Positions 1 through 12,486 of a stretch of DNA of 64,000 nucleotides are shown one piece after another. Position numbers and translations under genes: made by a program. Position 1 is the first letter of the stretch. Each line of letters starts with the position of its first letter. Source of the DNA: Jaltomata sinuosa (lineage: Eukaryota; Streptophyta; Magnoliopsida; Solanales; Solanaceae); assembly GCA_003996215.1 (NCBI GenBank), contig QJPP01001701.1:586605-650604 (forward strand), read 5' to 3'. The notes under the pieces were generated by a model, which made no database searches, was not told the DNA's origin, and saw only the letters and a program-made list of their open reading frames with translations.

Positions 1-739
1 CTCCAGCTGATATGAAGTATAGCCAACCCCGTGAGTGTCTAGTAACCCCAAATGGTGCAACATCTCCTCATAGGTGGTAATGATATCATGTGGGTCTTGA
101 CCCGATGTACCAGCGAATCTCGGCGGTGCCAATTTCAGAAACCTACCCAAGGCCTTCTGCTCTGTCTCTATCATAGTAGGGCGAGGAGCAAGAGGTTGGG
201 CTACCAATGGGACTGGAACAACCTCAGCACGGGGAGCCACAGTATCAGGCTACACCTCTGAACTCGGAACACCCAGGGCTGCCCCCTGATCGGATGTCTG
301 GGCCGTCTCAGAAGGACGCCCCCCAATCATACCCAATAGTTGAAGTAACAAACCTCGAATATTTAAAGACTGAGCTGGGGCTGAAGCTGGCACATAAACT
401 GATGTGGGAACTGGTAGTGGAGCTGGTGGTACCTGGGCTATCCCCGGGTCCACATGCTACTACTCTGGAGCAAACTCTGGCTCATAATCAAACTCTGGGC
501 CTACCTCACTATAGCAGCTCTAGTAGGTGTCGTTGCTCTGGGGCATCCACGACCCCTACCTCTACCCCTACGACCTCCCGGCCCCTAGCTGGAGTTAGAG
601 GTGCAGGGACAGGAGGCTCTTCTCCGCTAAAAGATAAAGATCTCGTATGAATCATCTGCGAAAGAGTGAACCAGAATAAGTGAGATTTCCAAAAACTTTC
701 AAGGATACTACGCACGAAAGAGAAACAAGAAAGGTCCAT
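1..739 (-). pseudogene. TE1 gag, leader and N-terminal part, broken
   Basis: Retrotransposon gag would form the particle that packages element RNA. From an ATG at 739 the leader (MDLSCFSFVRSILESFWKSH) matches the leader of element A (47999), followed by a Pro/Gly/Arg-rich stretch. A frameshift lies near 590-510. From about 453 to the window edge one frame is nearly open and gives the gag start (MDPGIAQVPP), a Leu-rich LLLQLLGMIGG segment, then ALGRFLKLAPPRFAG and EEMLHHLGLLDTHGVGYTSY, typical of this lineage. In-frame stops are TAG at about 470 (two adjacent) and 248, each where relatives read CAG or equivalent. The reading runs off the edge at base 1. Confidence 0.8.
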
Positions 740-834
740 TTTCCTAAGAAGTCACCATAGCCTCCCGAAGATTGAGTACGAACATCTCCGCCCCGATCCG
801 CAGGACTCTACTAGACATTAGCTCCTATATCGAT

Positions 835-855
835 GAACCTAGAGCTCTGATACCA
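835..855 (-). other. Primer binding site of TE1 (initiator-Met tRNA)
   Basis: On the minus strand this reads TGGTATCAGAGCTCTAGG and on, the usual complement of the 3' end of plant initiator-Met tRNA. It lies 3 bases inside the end of the LTR. It is the best-preserved primer site of the TE1/A/C lineage here: C has one change and A is badly decayed. Confidence 0.9.
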
Positions 856-1178
856 AGCTATCACAACCCAATTTCTTGGTCATGATGGCACCTACAACCC
901 CCCCCCTCCACAGTAGGCAAACCATTCCCATAGCCCCGAACGGTTAGTAATGGGCTACCTTCTAACAGTTCAAGCGGAAGATTCGATACATAAGAGGAAG
1001 CAAAGGCATAAGGAAAAGAAAATAGATACAAGAGAGATATAAACAAATCAGAATCTAAACCAACCCAAAAGACCTGGTATCATAGTGTATACGAGCCGAA
1101 CTACATCAGAAGTACAAATATCCAAAAGTAATATATACATAATCTCCGAAACTATAAGAGTACCAAATACACCAAGGA

Positions 1179-1228
1179 TAAACTAAAGATAAGCTCTGAA
1201 TGCTAAACTAAAGATAAGCTCTGAATGC
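1179..1228. repeat. 25-bp perfect tandem duplication in TE1 LTR
   Basis: A 25-base unit (starting TAAACTAAAGATAAGC) occurs twice head to tail at 1179-1203 and 1204-1228. I do not see it doubled in the C or A LTRs, so it looks like a private slippage event. Confidence 0.9.
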
Positions 1229-3610
1229 CAAGAACTCACCCTCATCCTGGATGATCTAAAAACAGTACACCGCACAAGTCTCTAGAGCTCTAACGGCAGT
1301 GGCCTACACTAGGATCTGCACCAGATGGTGCAGAGGACAGGGTGAGAACCAAATTCAAAGCATAAGGTACCCAGTAGGTATCATAGGCCGACTGGGCACA
1401 TATAAAGTAAAAGAGCAATAGCAGACATAGTAGGAGCAAATAGTCATAGAAGTCAACAAAAAGGTACACAGTAACTAGCCTAGAGGGAAGACAACAGAAA
1501 ACAACATACAAGGATAGCAAGCAGAATATATATACAACAGGCATAGGTGAAAGTAAGAATGACGCACCTGGGATCCTCGCAAAAATAGTATATATAAGCA
1601 TAAGTTATAACAATGGATGGTATACTGGTAACCTCAAGTATAAAGAATTGGAGAGAAGAATAAAGGTAGACATGCTCGAAAAATAGGAATTAATAACCAG
1701 CCAAAACATACCAATCTCACATCCAGAAGTAACAGCCTACCAGAGTCCAACTCTGCCCTTATAACCATAATAGAGGACAATTCCGAAATAAAATAACGAG
1801 AGTCTAGCTATAGTCCCTCGGCCGCCCATACAACCAAGGAACACAATCAAGTGAAAACAAATCCTCCAGCATCCCATACTACCGGAGCATACAATCATCA
1901 AACAACAAACAAGGGTGGAATCTCAAATAATGAATGATATGATGAATGATAACCTCAGGGTGAAATAGAACCTCTATATGTACCTCCTCCAGTGCCGATC
2001 AGGTAGGTTCCATGGAAGGACTAAGCCCGTATACCTCTACTCCACCGTATACCCTTCCTCCCGACACAGGCATCCCAAAACCTCAGGCCCAGAGCGGCAA
2101 GGTCCATGGAGATCTCGAACCCCATACTATAAGTAAGAATCAAAATGTGTCCTCCGGAATCGAGTTCAGTTTCAATCCAGTGACTAAGATTCAAATATGC
2201 ATGCCTAGAATTTGTCTAGGACTAAAGCAGTGAAAAGATGTCTCAAAAACCCCTCCAAGGGTGCCCGATCATAACTGGGTCTAAAACAGTAGTAAAATAT
2301 CTCAGATGCTCGACCTGGCCGAGCCTAAAGTCATTTAAAATAAGTAAGAAAACTCAGTTAGCACTCCGAACCAGTCGAGTCTAGCAATAGTACAAAAATC
2401 ATGATAAAAGCATATTTTGACCTTCTTTTACCCCAAGAAGATACACATATCAAGTCAAATCATTTCCAAATCCAATATCATCAAAAACAGGCCCCTAGGG
2501 TAATGCAAGTTTAAGGAAAATAGTCTCAGTAGGCCCGAAGCCAAAACTGTAGTAAAATATGGTGAAAATATCTTTATATGCATGAAAATGATATGATCAA
2601 CACACAATAGCCGCCTGGCAGCTCAGAACAACCTATCGGCCCTGTAGAGGCTCCCAAAGCTACTCAGCAAGCATAACCAGCCAGAAGGATAATACTATGT
2701 TCGGGACTCGCGGACATTCCCAATGATCCCACCGTCTATGTTCAAGAGTCAACAAGGTCTCACAGGACCACAAGGGTAATAATATCAAGTAATAAGAATA
2801 CTAAACACAACAGAGGAAGGAAGTGGGATGGATCATGGAAAAGCGGTCAAGGTCTATGGTACCAACTTAATAACCTAACCCAAGGATGCCAACTAGTACA
2901 ATTTTACCCGATATATGCTAAGTCTAGGAGTTTAAATCGTAACCTACTTGTCGTCCGATGATAAGCAGCGAGAATGACGATATCCAGGGCTGAGCTACTC
3001 TAAGAAGCCCCGAACGAGAATCAAACTATCAAATTCATGAATAAAATATTAAAACGAGTCTAACGATACCCATATTGCTACAATTGTAATCAGGTCGATA
3101 TCCGAGTCCAAAAGCGAGCTCGCGGGGCCTAAAACCGAAACAAAAAATGAAAAGGACCATGATGACCCCAACGATTCCAAGAAGGCATTCTCCAAATTTC
3201 AGCACAATCGGCCAAGGGAAGGGTGCCGAAATAGCCCGCAAAAGTTGGGGTTAAAAGAATAGAATTTAGGAACTTAGAAACGGAAATTGGGTAGGAATTA
3301 CCTACCAAAAGAAGAGAAAATCAGCCCAAGATGGACAATTCTTCACACCCACGAACATGCACGAGCTACAAGGCAGCCACTACAACAAGTTCCCAAGCTT
3401 GGAAAATGAGCATCAATGGAGGAATCTTGAGAAAACCAAAATGAAGCAACTTGGGGAAGATGACTTACAAAGAAACGAAGGAGCACGGAAAATCCACGAA
3501 CAATTATCTCCCCATGGCTTAGAACTGATTTAGAGCAAAATGGTGGAGAGATATTTGAGTTTTAGAGTGAGAAAGTAGTGAAGAAGTGGCTGGAAAAATG
3601 AACACTCAGC

Positions 3611-3705
3611 AATATATAGGTGCTGGAAAATGGCCAGCGCCATCGGCGCTGAAGGCCTACCACAGCCAATGCGATCGCACTGCCTGGGCGCCGTTGGCTC
3701 TGAAG
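3611..3705 (-). promoter_or_regulatory. Core promoter and upstream dyad array, TE1 LTR
   Basis: On the minus strand a CG-rich array is followed directly by a TATA-like box (TATATATT, 3611-3618). The array has a perfect dyad with arms CAGCGCC and GGCGCTG around 3 bases (3635-3651), the 8-base palindrome GCGATCGC (3671-3678), and GGGCGCCG nearby. The surrounding LTR is AT-rich, so the array stands out. Promoter function is inferred. Confidence 0.5.
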
Positions 3706-4194
3706 GTTGTCCTGCAACTATTTTTCTACAATTTTTGAAAACTCTCCGGGGCATTCTGGGCACAATCGGAACCCGATATTCAAAATCCAATAATGCTAAT
3801 AGAGTGGAAATGATGTTCCAGACTCAACGAAATCGATGAAACTTCCATATGAGGTCATTTCAGAGAAATGTTGATCCAAGTCAACATTAATAAAAAGGAA
3901 CTCAAAGGCTCGAAATGAGTCTGGCTCACCTAGAACCCAAACCAACCACCTTCCTAGCCCAAACTCAACATTCCAGAGCTGATGGAATCGTCGGATTTTG
4001 AATCCAACACTCCGATCATCGAAAGTCATCCAAAGTTACACTTTCAACTCCATATGACCTAAAAACTGAGGAAACAATACAAAACCCACACCAGAAGTTC
4101 TCATGCCTCAACTAAAGGTCTAACTAGACCAAACTCAACGCTCTGGAGCTAACAAAACTGTCAGAATTCAATTCTGAGCACGTTAGCTAGGAAT

Positions 4195-4210
4195 GTTGAC
4201 TAAAGTCAAC
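4195..4210. promoter_or_regulatory. W-box dyad, TE1 LTR
   Basis: The perfect inverted pair GTTGAC-TAAA-GTCAAC lies about 175 bases inside the LTR start. TTGAC is the core W-box recognised by WRKY factors. The same dyad sits at the same LTR position in C (12472, 29279) and A (44379, 53125). Confidence 0.55.
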
Positions 4211-4382
4211 GATATTCTAAGTTTAAGCTCTAAAACAGGAAAAAGGGCAAAACAACCAAATGAATGGCAAGGGCACCGAACTACTGGTCCCAGCAAGCCA
4301 TAAATGACTTGTTGCCACTACAGGAATGCTTTAACACTATAATGAATGTGTAGACACGAAAATGACCAGAAGGGCCATCACA

Positions 4383-5987
4383 CTCACATGAAACTCTGTC
4401 CACTCCAATGTAATGGCCTCGGGCCCATAGTTACACAGTAACAGTAATAAAAGCGGAAATGGAATAAATACAACAAAATACTAAAAATCTCTACCCTAAT
4501 ATGCCTATCGCCACAAACCTATACTAAGGATTACATCCTAAGATAAATAGATTATAGCACCCTAAACTAAGGATAAACAATATAATCATATTCTACGGTC
4601 CAGAAATGGCCAAAATATGGAAACAAGATTTAAGCCTAATTTTATCCTTAAACTTACCCTAACGTTCATGGAGCTTATAACATATAAGATCTAACTAAAC
4701 TTGATCTAAAATAAATAAACCATAACCTACCTCAAGGGACAAACTACAAGCATAAACCGTTAATCGTATTCTGCCACGCTATCAAAAATATAATCTAGGT
4801 GTCAAGACAAGAAGAATGACACCTATATTGCTATATAAAATTTTGGGCTGGAAATCAGGTTGAAAAATGACCCTTGGGCCTGCTTAACAAAATAGAAAAT
4901 AAATTTCATAATTATGCTCCGAATGAGATGTGGGGTGCATGCCCAAAATTTGGGCAGAATTGAAAGAGAATTCGTACCTCAAATGGTCTGAAACATGATG
5001 TTATACTGAAGAGGAAATATGCAATTTAGAACCCAAATTCAAGAACAAAACATGAATTAAAGACCTACACATAGGGTAGAACGAGAGAGGAAAGAGTCTT
5101 ACCTCAATTGATCATGAATTTGGCCAGAATTGGTGTTTCTCCCACTTAGCCGAGCTCAATAATAGAGGAAAAGAGTTTAATAAATGAGAGGAATGAAGAA
5201 GGATGTTTATTTAAAACATTCAGCAATCGACACACCTGTGGTCAAATTGATGCAGGTGCGATGATGTAGTTGCAGCCAGACCACCGCAGGAGCAGAGGTC
5301 AACAGAAACCCCTAGCTTCATAGGTGCGGCATACATGCTATAGGGGAAGGAAAATAGCAGAGTTGATGCTCTGCTAATGTCACCCAGCACTGCAGGTGTA
5401 GTTGGTGACTGTAGAGGTGGCTGCGCAGGTGCAGCACCAAGCACGCAGTTGTACCCAAACCAGTACCAACAACATCAGTTAAAACAACTCAACTCCAAAG
5501 TCTTTGATCACACCCTCGGGAATCATTCTTAACCTCTTGAGCACAAACCAGATATGCTATCCTACCAAAAATGACATTCTAGACTCAATAGAAAAAACAA
5601 AAATCCCAACAGAGATCGTTTTGATAAAAAGTGGGCCCCACACTAAAAAACCATCATTTAACCAAAAAGTAACCTTATAGCCCAAAATGAGTCTGAAAGC
5701 CTCGGGACCCAAACCAAAGATTCCACTAGCCCAAAGTCAACATTTTAGAGCTAACAGAGCTGATAAAATATCCATCCAAGGCCATCTTTTGCAAATATTA
5801 ACCAAAGTCAACTCTTTTAGATTGAAGAGTTTCAAAATAGGAAAATAGGCTTAAAACACAAATGAGTTGCCCGAGAATTCAAACCATCAATCTTGGTAAG
5901 TCATAAATGACATGTAGCTACTATGGGAAAGCTAAGAAGACAGAAAAAGCACCAAAAATAGAGAAAATGACCTAGAGGGTCATTACA
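4383..5987 (-). repeat. B': family-B LTR, interrupted by TE1
   Basis: Minus-strand LTR starting at 5987 with TGTAATGACCC, the same start as the 3' LTR of element B (38496). The stretch at 4400-4440 matches the mid-LTR segment of B around 32110-32165. At 4383 the sequence breaks off into TE1, so TE1 inserted about 60% of the way into this LTR; the rest should lie beyond the left edge. It holds a CACCTG-type motif array (5225-5445) and a TATA-like stretch (about 5206-5215 on the minus strand). No gene seen. Confidence 0.8.
5225..5445 (-). promoter_or_regulatory. CACCTG-type motif array, B' LTR
   Basis: Repeated GCAGGTGC, CACCTGTGG and CCGCAGG-like words occur about 8 times in 220 bases. They lie directly upstream (minus strand) of an AT-rich TATA-like stretch, as in the two LTRs of element B. 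Confidence 0.45.
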
Positions 5988-7269
5988 CTTTGCATGATCT
6001 TTCATCCCCACTTCTACAACCTACTATGTACATCAGCAACTACATTCACTTTTCCCAGGTGGTAAAGTACACTCATGTCATAATCTTTGAACAACTCAAT
6101 CCACCTCCTCTGTCTGAGGTTCAACTCTCTCTGGATGAAAACATACTAAAGGCTTTTGTGATCTTTGAAGACATCTACATACATGCCATAAAGATAGTGA
6201 TGCCATATATTCAAAGCAAATACGGCCGTCGCCAACTCGAGATCATGAGTTGGGTAGTTCTTCTCATGTACCTTAAGATGTCTAAAAGAGTAGTATATGA
6301 CCTTACCATGTTGTATCAAAAAACAACCCAAGTCAATTCTCAAAGTATCACAATAGACTATAAAACTATCATTCCCCTCTGGTAGGGTCAACACTGGAGC
6401 AGAATTTAATTGAGTTTTCAACTCTTGGAAGCTTTTCTCACAAGCCTTAGACCACTGAAATTTTTCTTTATTCTGAGTTAACTTGGATAATGGGGAAGCA
6501 ATACATGAAAAATCTTTTACAAATCTCTGATTGTAGCCAGTCAAACCCAAGAAACTTCTAATATCTATCGAGGTAGTGGGTCTAGGCCAACTTTTCACGA
6601 CTTCTATCTTCTGAGAGTCAACTCAAATGCCCTTACTGGACATAATATGACCAAGGAATGCTATAAACCTCAGCCAAAATTTACACTTGGATAATTTAGC
6701 ATAAAACTCTTGGTGTTTGAGCATGTGTAGCATAATTTTATGATGATTAGCATGCTCTTCCTCACTACGGGAGTATACCAATATATTGTTAATGAATACA
6801 ATCATAAACATGTTGAGGTACTGCTTGAATATTCTGTTCATTAGATCCATAAAGGTTGCAGGAGCATTACTTATGCCAAAAGACATAACAAGAAATTCGT
6901 AATGGCCATACCGAGTATGAAACACAGTCTTAGGATGTCACATTCTATGACCTTCAACTGATGGTAACCGAATATAAGGTCAATCTTTGAAAAACATGTA
7001 GCACCCTGAAGTTGGTCAAATAGGTTATCAATTCTTGGGAGGGGATACTTGTTCTTAATGGTGACCTGTTTAACTGTCGATAATCTATGCACATTCTCAG
7101 AGATCCATCCTTCTTACGGACAAAAATAACGGGGGCACCTCACGGGGACACACTTGGTCTAATAAAACCCTTATCTAGGAGGTCCTTCAACTGTTCTTTG
7201 AGCTTTTTCAATTCAGCTGGAGCCATTTTATATGGCGGAATGGAAATTGGTTCCGTATCGGGAAGAAGG
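5988..7269 (-). pseudogene. Element E: pol fragment, reverse transcriptase and RNase H
   Basis: Minus-strand Ty3/Gypsy pol. From 7269 it begins in the linker before RT (PDTEPISIPPYKMAPAELKK), passes KDLLDKGFIRP, MCIDYRQL and LPRIDNLFDQLQGA, and reaches the catalytic box, which reads FINNI instead of FIDDI (about 6790), so both catalytic aspartates are lost. RNase H follows (LTLPEGNDSFIVYCD, then KVHEKNYPTHDLELA) down to about 6000, where LYHLGKVNVVAD ends the match. It most resembles element D. Integrase, gag, protease and LTRs are absent. Ogre1 LTR1 interrupts it at 7270 and B' at 5987, so its upstream half is expected on the far side of Ogre1, outside the window. Confidence 0.85.
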
Positions 7270-7499
7270 TGTTGACACCCATTTTTGACCTCCCTATACA
7301 TCACCTAGGCTGTTATTTTATTATATATTATTATTTTATTAACATGTTATTTTTATTTACTAAATTAATCATGTGTTTTGTCACCTTCTAAACTCGTATA
7401 CATAATTTATAAAAATATAATCTTATTTCTAATTATCTCTATTTTATTGTGAATTTTTTCAAAAATTACCTGATATTGATTTTACGCATAAAATATACA

Positions 7500-7830
7500 A
7501 TTTGGCTAAAATTATTTTTATACTTTTTATTATTAATATTATTTTTATTATTATTGGTATTCATTATTCTGGTTATCACTATTATTAATTTTGTTATTAT
7601 TCTTATTATTATTATTATTGTTATGATTGTCATTTTAATTATTATTAGTGTTATTATTATTTAATTATTATTATTATTATTATTATTTATTTTCATTTTC
7701 ATCATTATGGAAAATATTATTATTTCTTTGTTATAAATTTTATTATAGGTATATAATTATTATTTTTATTAATATTCTAGTTATTATAGTTATTATTTTC
7801 ATTATTACAACCACTAGTATTATTTATGTG
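7500..7830. repeat. ATT/TTA low-complexity tract
   Basis: Dense imperfect ATT repeats, longest uninterrupted runs near 7605-7620 and 7662-7690. Reading frames here encode only Ile/Leu/Phe/Tyr runs and are artefacts of composition. Confidence 0.9.
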
Positions 7831-8296
7831 CTAAATTATATGCATAAAATAGCCCAAATTGCAATTTTCCTCTCAATTTATTTAAATTTTAGCCATTTTC
7901 TACCCAATCCATGTCAATTCTAGCCTAAAATTGAATCAATTTGGCTTAATTCTAAAAGCCTAATTTCAATTCTATTTGACCCACTCTGGATACCCACTTA
8001 ACCTGCCCCAAAAACTGACATGCATTGAGATTAAATCTCAACTGTTGATCTAACACAATCAACGGCCCAGATCAGCTCACCTTTTCCTTTCCTTTTCAAT
8101 TACATCCTCCACCCACAGACCAACACCTTAAACATTTCACCCCCTCTAAGCCCCCACCCACGTCCCTTTTATCTCATCCCTCTCCGCTCCTCCAATGCCA
8201 CGCTGCCCTGGCTCCGCAAACCACCGACAAAGCTACACCAATAACCATCGCCCCTTTTTCATATTCTCCATACCTTTTTTCATCCCACCAAAACCC

Positions 8297-8304
8297 TATA
8301 AAAA
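8297..8304 (+). promoter_or_regulatory. TATA box, Ogre1 LTR
   Basis: TATAAAAA follows a C-rich stretch (about 8100-8290) and precedes CTACCTCATCTC, about 1.03 kb inside the LTR. LTR2 has its TATA at a similar depth (1.12 kb). Confidence 0.5.
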
Positions 8305-9242
8305 TCTACCTCATCTCTAGTGAAGACCACTCCAGACGATGGCACTGCTCCGATAAGCCACCACAAAACCACTATCTCTCTTCTTTTTTCCCCTTGTTCA
8401 CCTCCTTCAAAAATCCCAAACAGACCTCTTGCTCTCTGTTTCTTCGAGAAACTCAAAAACCTAAAGGTCTCTCCCCTCCAGTGGACAGCGGGCTCCTACA
8501 AGGTAACATCAATGGATTTTTATGAATCCATCTCGAGTAGGATTTGAGACTCGTTTTTGTGCTCAATTTTATTTTTCCTCTACTCTAACTAATTGTTTTC
8601 TTTTGACAGATTTCGAGATGTGAATTTTGCTTACTTTAGTTGCATATTTTCGTTTAATTCTTTGAGATTCTTTTTTGTGCATCCCCTTAGACCATTATGT
8701 GTGAAATCCCCAATTTTCAAGAGCCATGTTGAACCCTAGTTTGTTTACTTTAAATTGTGATGCCAATATACGTCCTTGGAGGTTTTGCCTCAATTTCATC
8801 TTTTGTTAGTGTGGTCAACTCTAAATTCTAGAACTAAATATGAAATTTCCTATAAATGGAGGTTGTGGCAGCCTATTAATTGGTCCTGCTTTGTAAAACT
8901 TGACTAATCATGCTGAAAGTAATCTGATTGGTAATGTTGATTCCTCTAAGTGATTTTATTTCCTTATATGGATTGGAGAAGCCTAGTATTTGATTGATTA
9001 TGATCCATTTTGCACATTTGATCACTGGGTACTACACTAATTGTTAAATCCAATTTATCCATTGTTGAGGCAGTGCAGATCCGATTTTTCCATTGTTGAG
9101 GCTGTTCAGTATCGATCATTGTGATTTCTCTCCCTTTGGGTTTGAACAACTTCTTACGTGATCAATTATGGTAGCTTTAACAAGTCATAATGAAAACTAT
9201 TTGATTATGTATGTTTTCCTTAATAGCATGTGATAGATTAGT

Positions 9243-9247
9243 ACTTT
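9243..9247. repeat. Target site duplication of element C, left copy (ACTTT)
   Basis: ACTTT directly left of the C element; the same five bases lie directly right of it at 29467-29471. A perfect 5-bp duplication is the usual product of Gypsy integrase. Confidence 0.9.
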
Positions 9248-11918
9248 TGTCACGACCCAATTTCTTGGTCATGATGACACCTACAACCCCCCAATAGGTG
9301 AATCAATCCCCATAGCCCAGAATGGTCAGTAATGGGCTACTATCTAACAATTCAAGCGGAAGAACAGTGTAATAGGCGAGAGCAAGGGAACAAGATGAAG
9401 AAAGTACATAACAGGAATATATCTATACATAAGAAGAAGCTAAACCAAAATCCAAAACCTGGTATCATGGTATAGAGCCAGAACTACATCAGTAGAGTTC
9501 AACTATCCAACGCAATATATACAGATGTCTCTGAATGGTAATAGAGTACATACAACAAAAAATAAACTAAAAGCTAAGCTCCTATCACTAGAGCTCACTC
9601 TCAGTCCAAAGATATCCCAAAATAGCTCTTCGCACGAGTCTCCAACGAGCTAATGGTGATAGCTAACACTAGGATCTGCACCAGAAGATGCAGAGTATAG
9701 TATGAGCACCAAATACGAAGCATAAGGTACCCAGTAGGTATCATAGGCCAACTCGGCACATATAAGATAAAAGAGCAGTAATAGACAGAAGAGAAACAAA
9801 TAGTCACAGAAGGCAACGAATAAACACATGAAAGCTAGAACGGAAAGGATTCAAGCAAGAATAACACACATGGCTAGCTACTAGAATCTGTATCACAGGT
9901 GGGAGAAGAAGCAAGTACCCGGGATCCTCGCAACAACAAGTAAAGAAGGAGAGATTTAGAAAGTAGGTGGTATACCAGTAACCTCAATGGTTAGAGAAGG
10001 GGAGAAAAGATAACGATAATTATGCTCGAATACAAGATACAATAACCCAAATAAGCCTACTAATCTCAAGTCAATAGCTAATAACGGGAGCCCAAACATA
10101 ACTCAAACAATATTCAGAGTCATAAGAAGCACAATAGGAACCAATAAAGAGAAATAGTAATAATAAGTCTACCTACAGTCCCATGAGCGCCCATACACCC
10201 AAGGAACACAAACAAGTGAAGAGAAACCCTCTGGCATCCCATACTACCGGAGCGTACAATCAACAAACAACAAATAAGGGTGGAACCTCACACAAATGAA
10301 TGGTATGAAATGCAAAGCTAAGCTAAGAGTGATAGTAGTACTGTATGTTACCCGCTTCCAGTGTTCTATAAGGCCCAGAAGACGGGATCCATAGAAGGTC
10401 ACACCTGTATATCTCTACCATGCCGTATACCCCCCTCCGACACTCGCAGCACGTAGCCCCTGGTCCGGAATGGCAAGGACCATGGAGGCCTCCGACCAAC
10501 ATACTAGATGCCCCGCAATCTCGAAAATCTCAAAGTAAAGCTGTCCGGAGAGTATCCAGGTCTAAATCAGTAAGACAAATAGTCCTAGCACACAGCCCCA
10601 CCGAGTGTAGCATCACCTCAGAAGTCATAGAAAAATGAGTCTAGTGCTCGACCCTACCGAGTCTAGCATAAGTGAAAATAGTGATAAAACATCCTTTAAT
10701 TCTCCCTTACCCCAAGAAGACCCATTAAAATGGTACCAAACCCCTTTTTAAATCATTTCAACTGAAAATGGGCCCCATAAACTATGTAGGATTTAGAAAT
10801 CTAGTAATAGTTGGACCGAAGCCAAAACCGTAGTAAAATCATGAAGAAATTCCCTCCATATGCATGATGAATGGTATACACAATTACAATAGTGGCCCCC
10901 AGCCCACAAACAACCTATCGGCCCTGCGCAGGCTCCAATCACTCTACAACACAGATAGCCAATATAATATCATGATAACGATGTTCGGGAGTCACGGACA
11001 CCCCCCAAATAGCCCACCATCTATTGTCCAGAGTCAAAACAAGGCCACACAGGACCATAAGGGTGATAATAGCAACTACGAAGAATACTACATACAACGG
11101 AGGAAAGAAACGGGCGAAACATGGAAAAGCGATCAAGGTCTGTGGTACCAACCTAGTAACCCAACACAAGGATGCCCATTAGTACAATTTTATCCGATAT
11201 ATTCTATGTCTAGGGAGATTAGACCATAACCTACCTATTGTTCAATGACAAGCTGCTGGGATAATGAAATCCAAGCCCAAATCACTCCGAGAAACCCCGA
11301 ACAATGATCAAACTATCAAAAACATAAATAACACATTAAAACAAGCCTAACGATACCCATATCACTATAATAATAGCCGAGTCAAAATCCAGGTCTAAAG
11401 CAGGCTCGCAGGGCCCACAACCCAAAATCAAAAATGGAAAGAAGCACGATGCCCACAATGATGCCAAGAAGACATGCTCCAAAATTGAGCACAATTAGCC
11501 AAGAGGAGGGCGCCAAGACAACCCGCTCAAGAGAAGGCTTAAAATTGGAATTTTAAGAACAAAAATCGGAAACTAGGCAAGGATTACTTACCACAAAGAG
11601 AGAATTTAAGCCAAGATGGTGAATTCCTTGAACCCACGAACATGCAAGAGCAAGGAGGGCAGAATCTACAAGGATTCTCAAAGCTTAGGAAGCTTACCAA
11701 CAATGGTGATTTCTAGAACAACAAAAGAAAAGCTAGGTGGGGAAGAAGACTTACCAAGTATCAAAGAAGCAAGGATTATCAATGAACAATTAATTCCCCA
11801 AGGCTAGGAACTGATATGGAGCAATTTGGTAGAGACAAATTTGTGTTTCGAGTTGGAAAAGTTTGAGAGAAAAGGCTGGAAATACGAAAATCCCTAAATT
11901 AATAGTGCAGGGAAAATG

Positions 11919-11998
11919 GTCAGCATTAACGGTGCCATTACAGCTCTATTGCGCTGGCCAACCAAAATGTGCATGAGTGCGATCGCGCTGAAGGGCTG
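11919..11998 (-). promoter_or_regulatory. CG-rich dyad array, C 3' LTR
   Basis: GCGCTGGCC and GCGATCGCGCTG words sit just upstream (minus strand) of an AT-rich TATA-like stretch (about 11890-11910). The position matches the arrays at 28695-28800 and 3628-3705. Confidence 0.45.
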
Positions 11999-12147
11999 GT
12001 TTTTTGCAACTTTTTGAAAATCCATGGGGCATTCTGGGCACAATTGGAAACCGATATTCAAAACCCAATAATGTTAATAGTTTGAAAACGACGTTCCGGA
12101 CTCAACGGTATCGACAAAACTTCCATATGAGGTGATTTATGAGAAAT

Positions 12148-12163
12148 GTTGACCCAAGTCAAC
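12148..12163. promoter_or_regulatory. W-box dyad, second site, C 3' LTR
   Basis: Perfect inverted pair GTTGAC-CCAA-GTCAAC. Decayed counterparts are at 28954-28969 (first arm GTTTAC) and about 3871-3885 (TTGAT). Confidence 0.5.
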
Positions 12164-12471
12164 ACTAAATAATAAGAACTCAAAGGCTCAAAATGAGCCC
12201 GGCTCACCCGGAACCCGAACCAACTATTACCTTACCCAAACTCAACATTTTGGAGCTGATGGAATCATCGAATTTTGAATCTGACGCTCTGATCATCGAA
12301 AGCCTACCAAAGTTACACTTTTAACTTCGAATAGCCTGAAAATAGATAAAACAACACAAAACCCACACCAAAAGTTCTCAAGCCTCAACTAAAGGTTCAA
12401 CTAGACCAAAAACAATGGTCAAGAGCTAACGGAACTGGCAGAATTCAATTTCGAGCATGTTAACTAAGAAT

Positions 12472-12486
12472 GTTGACTAAAGTCAA
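12472..12486. promoter_or_regulatory. W-box dyad, first site, C 3' LTR
   Basis: GTTGAC-TAAA-GTCAA, same LTR position as in TE1, the C 5' LTR and A. Confidence 0.5.

Larger units (their letters stand above)
1..4382 (-). mobile_element. TE1: Tekay/Del-like Ty3-Gypsy element, 5' part only
   Basis: This is a minus-strand LTR retrotransposon cut by the left window edge. Reading leftward there is a 5' LTR (859-4382), an initiator-Met primer site (835-855) and the leader and gag (1-739). The LTR ends (TGTGATGGCC at the start, a decayed GGGTTGTGA-type end) and the gag leader match elements A and C in this window, so the three are subfamilies of one lineage. TE1 begins inside a family-B LTR: the base at 4383 continues family-B sequence. 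Its protease, pol and 3' LTR should lie left of the window. The Tekay assignment rests on the chromodomain pol of its relatives, not on TE1 itself. Confidence 0.85.
859..4382 (-). repeat. TE1 5' LTR (~3.5 kb)
   Basis: This stretch has no gene. It is a long LTR in minus orientation. It starts at 4382 (TGTGATGGCC) and ends at 859 beside the primer site. In reading order it holds a W-box dyad (4195-4210), a second, decayed W-box dyad near 3871-3885, a CG-rich dyad array (3628-3705), a TATA-like box (3611-3618), then ~2.75 kb of leader-like sequence. A perfect 25-bp tandem duplication lies at 1179-1228. The hydrophobic reading frame at 1290-1601 has counterparts in A and C and is discussed in the findings. 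The 3' part (859-1020) is nearly the same as the ends of the C and A LTRs. Confidence 0.88.
7270..9247 (+). repeat. Ogre1 5' LTR, segment a (U3, promoter)
   Basis: The LTR starts with TGTTGACACCC, a start shared with LTR2 at 57279. It interrupts element E pol. It contains an ATT-rich low-complexity tract (7500-7830) and a TATA box (8297-8304), followed by leader-like sequence. No gene is seen. Element C interrupts it at 9248 and the LTR resumes at 29472 after the duplicated target ACTTT. Confidence 0.75.

Noticed and set aside
3630..3839. Plus-strand frame over the CG-rich island in TE1 LTR
   Set aside because: Covers the dyad array and flanking LTR; no homologue in the C LTRs in the same frame.
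5220..5444. 74-codon minus-strand frame with Cys/Ser-rich sequence
   Set aside because: Compositional product of the CACCTG-type array in B'.
5990..6385. 131-codon plus-strand frame
   Set aside because: It is the reverse strand of element E RNase H, which is clearly recognisable on the minus strand.
7449..7923. Ile/Leu/Tyr-rich frames resembling membrane proteins
   Set aside because: They read through ATT/TTA low-complexity DNA in the Ogre1 LTR and have no other features.
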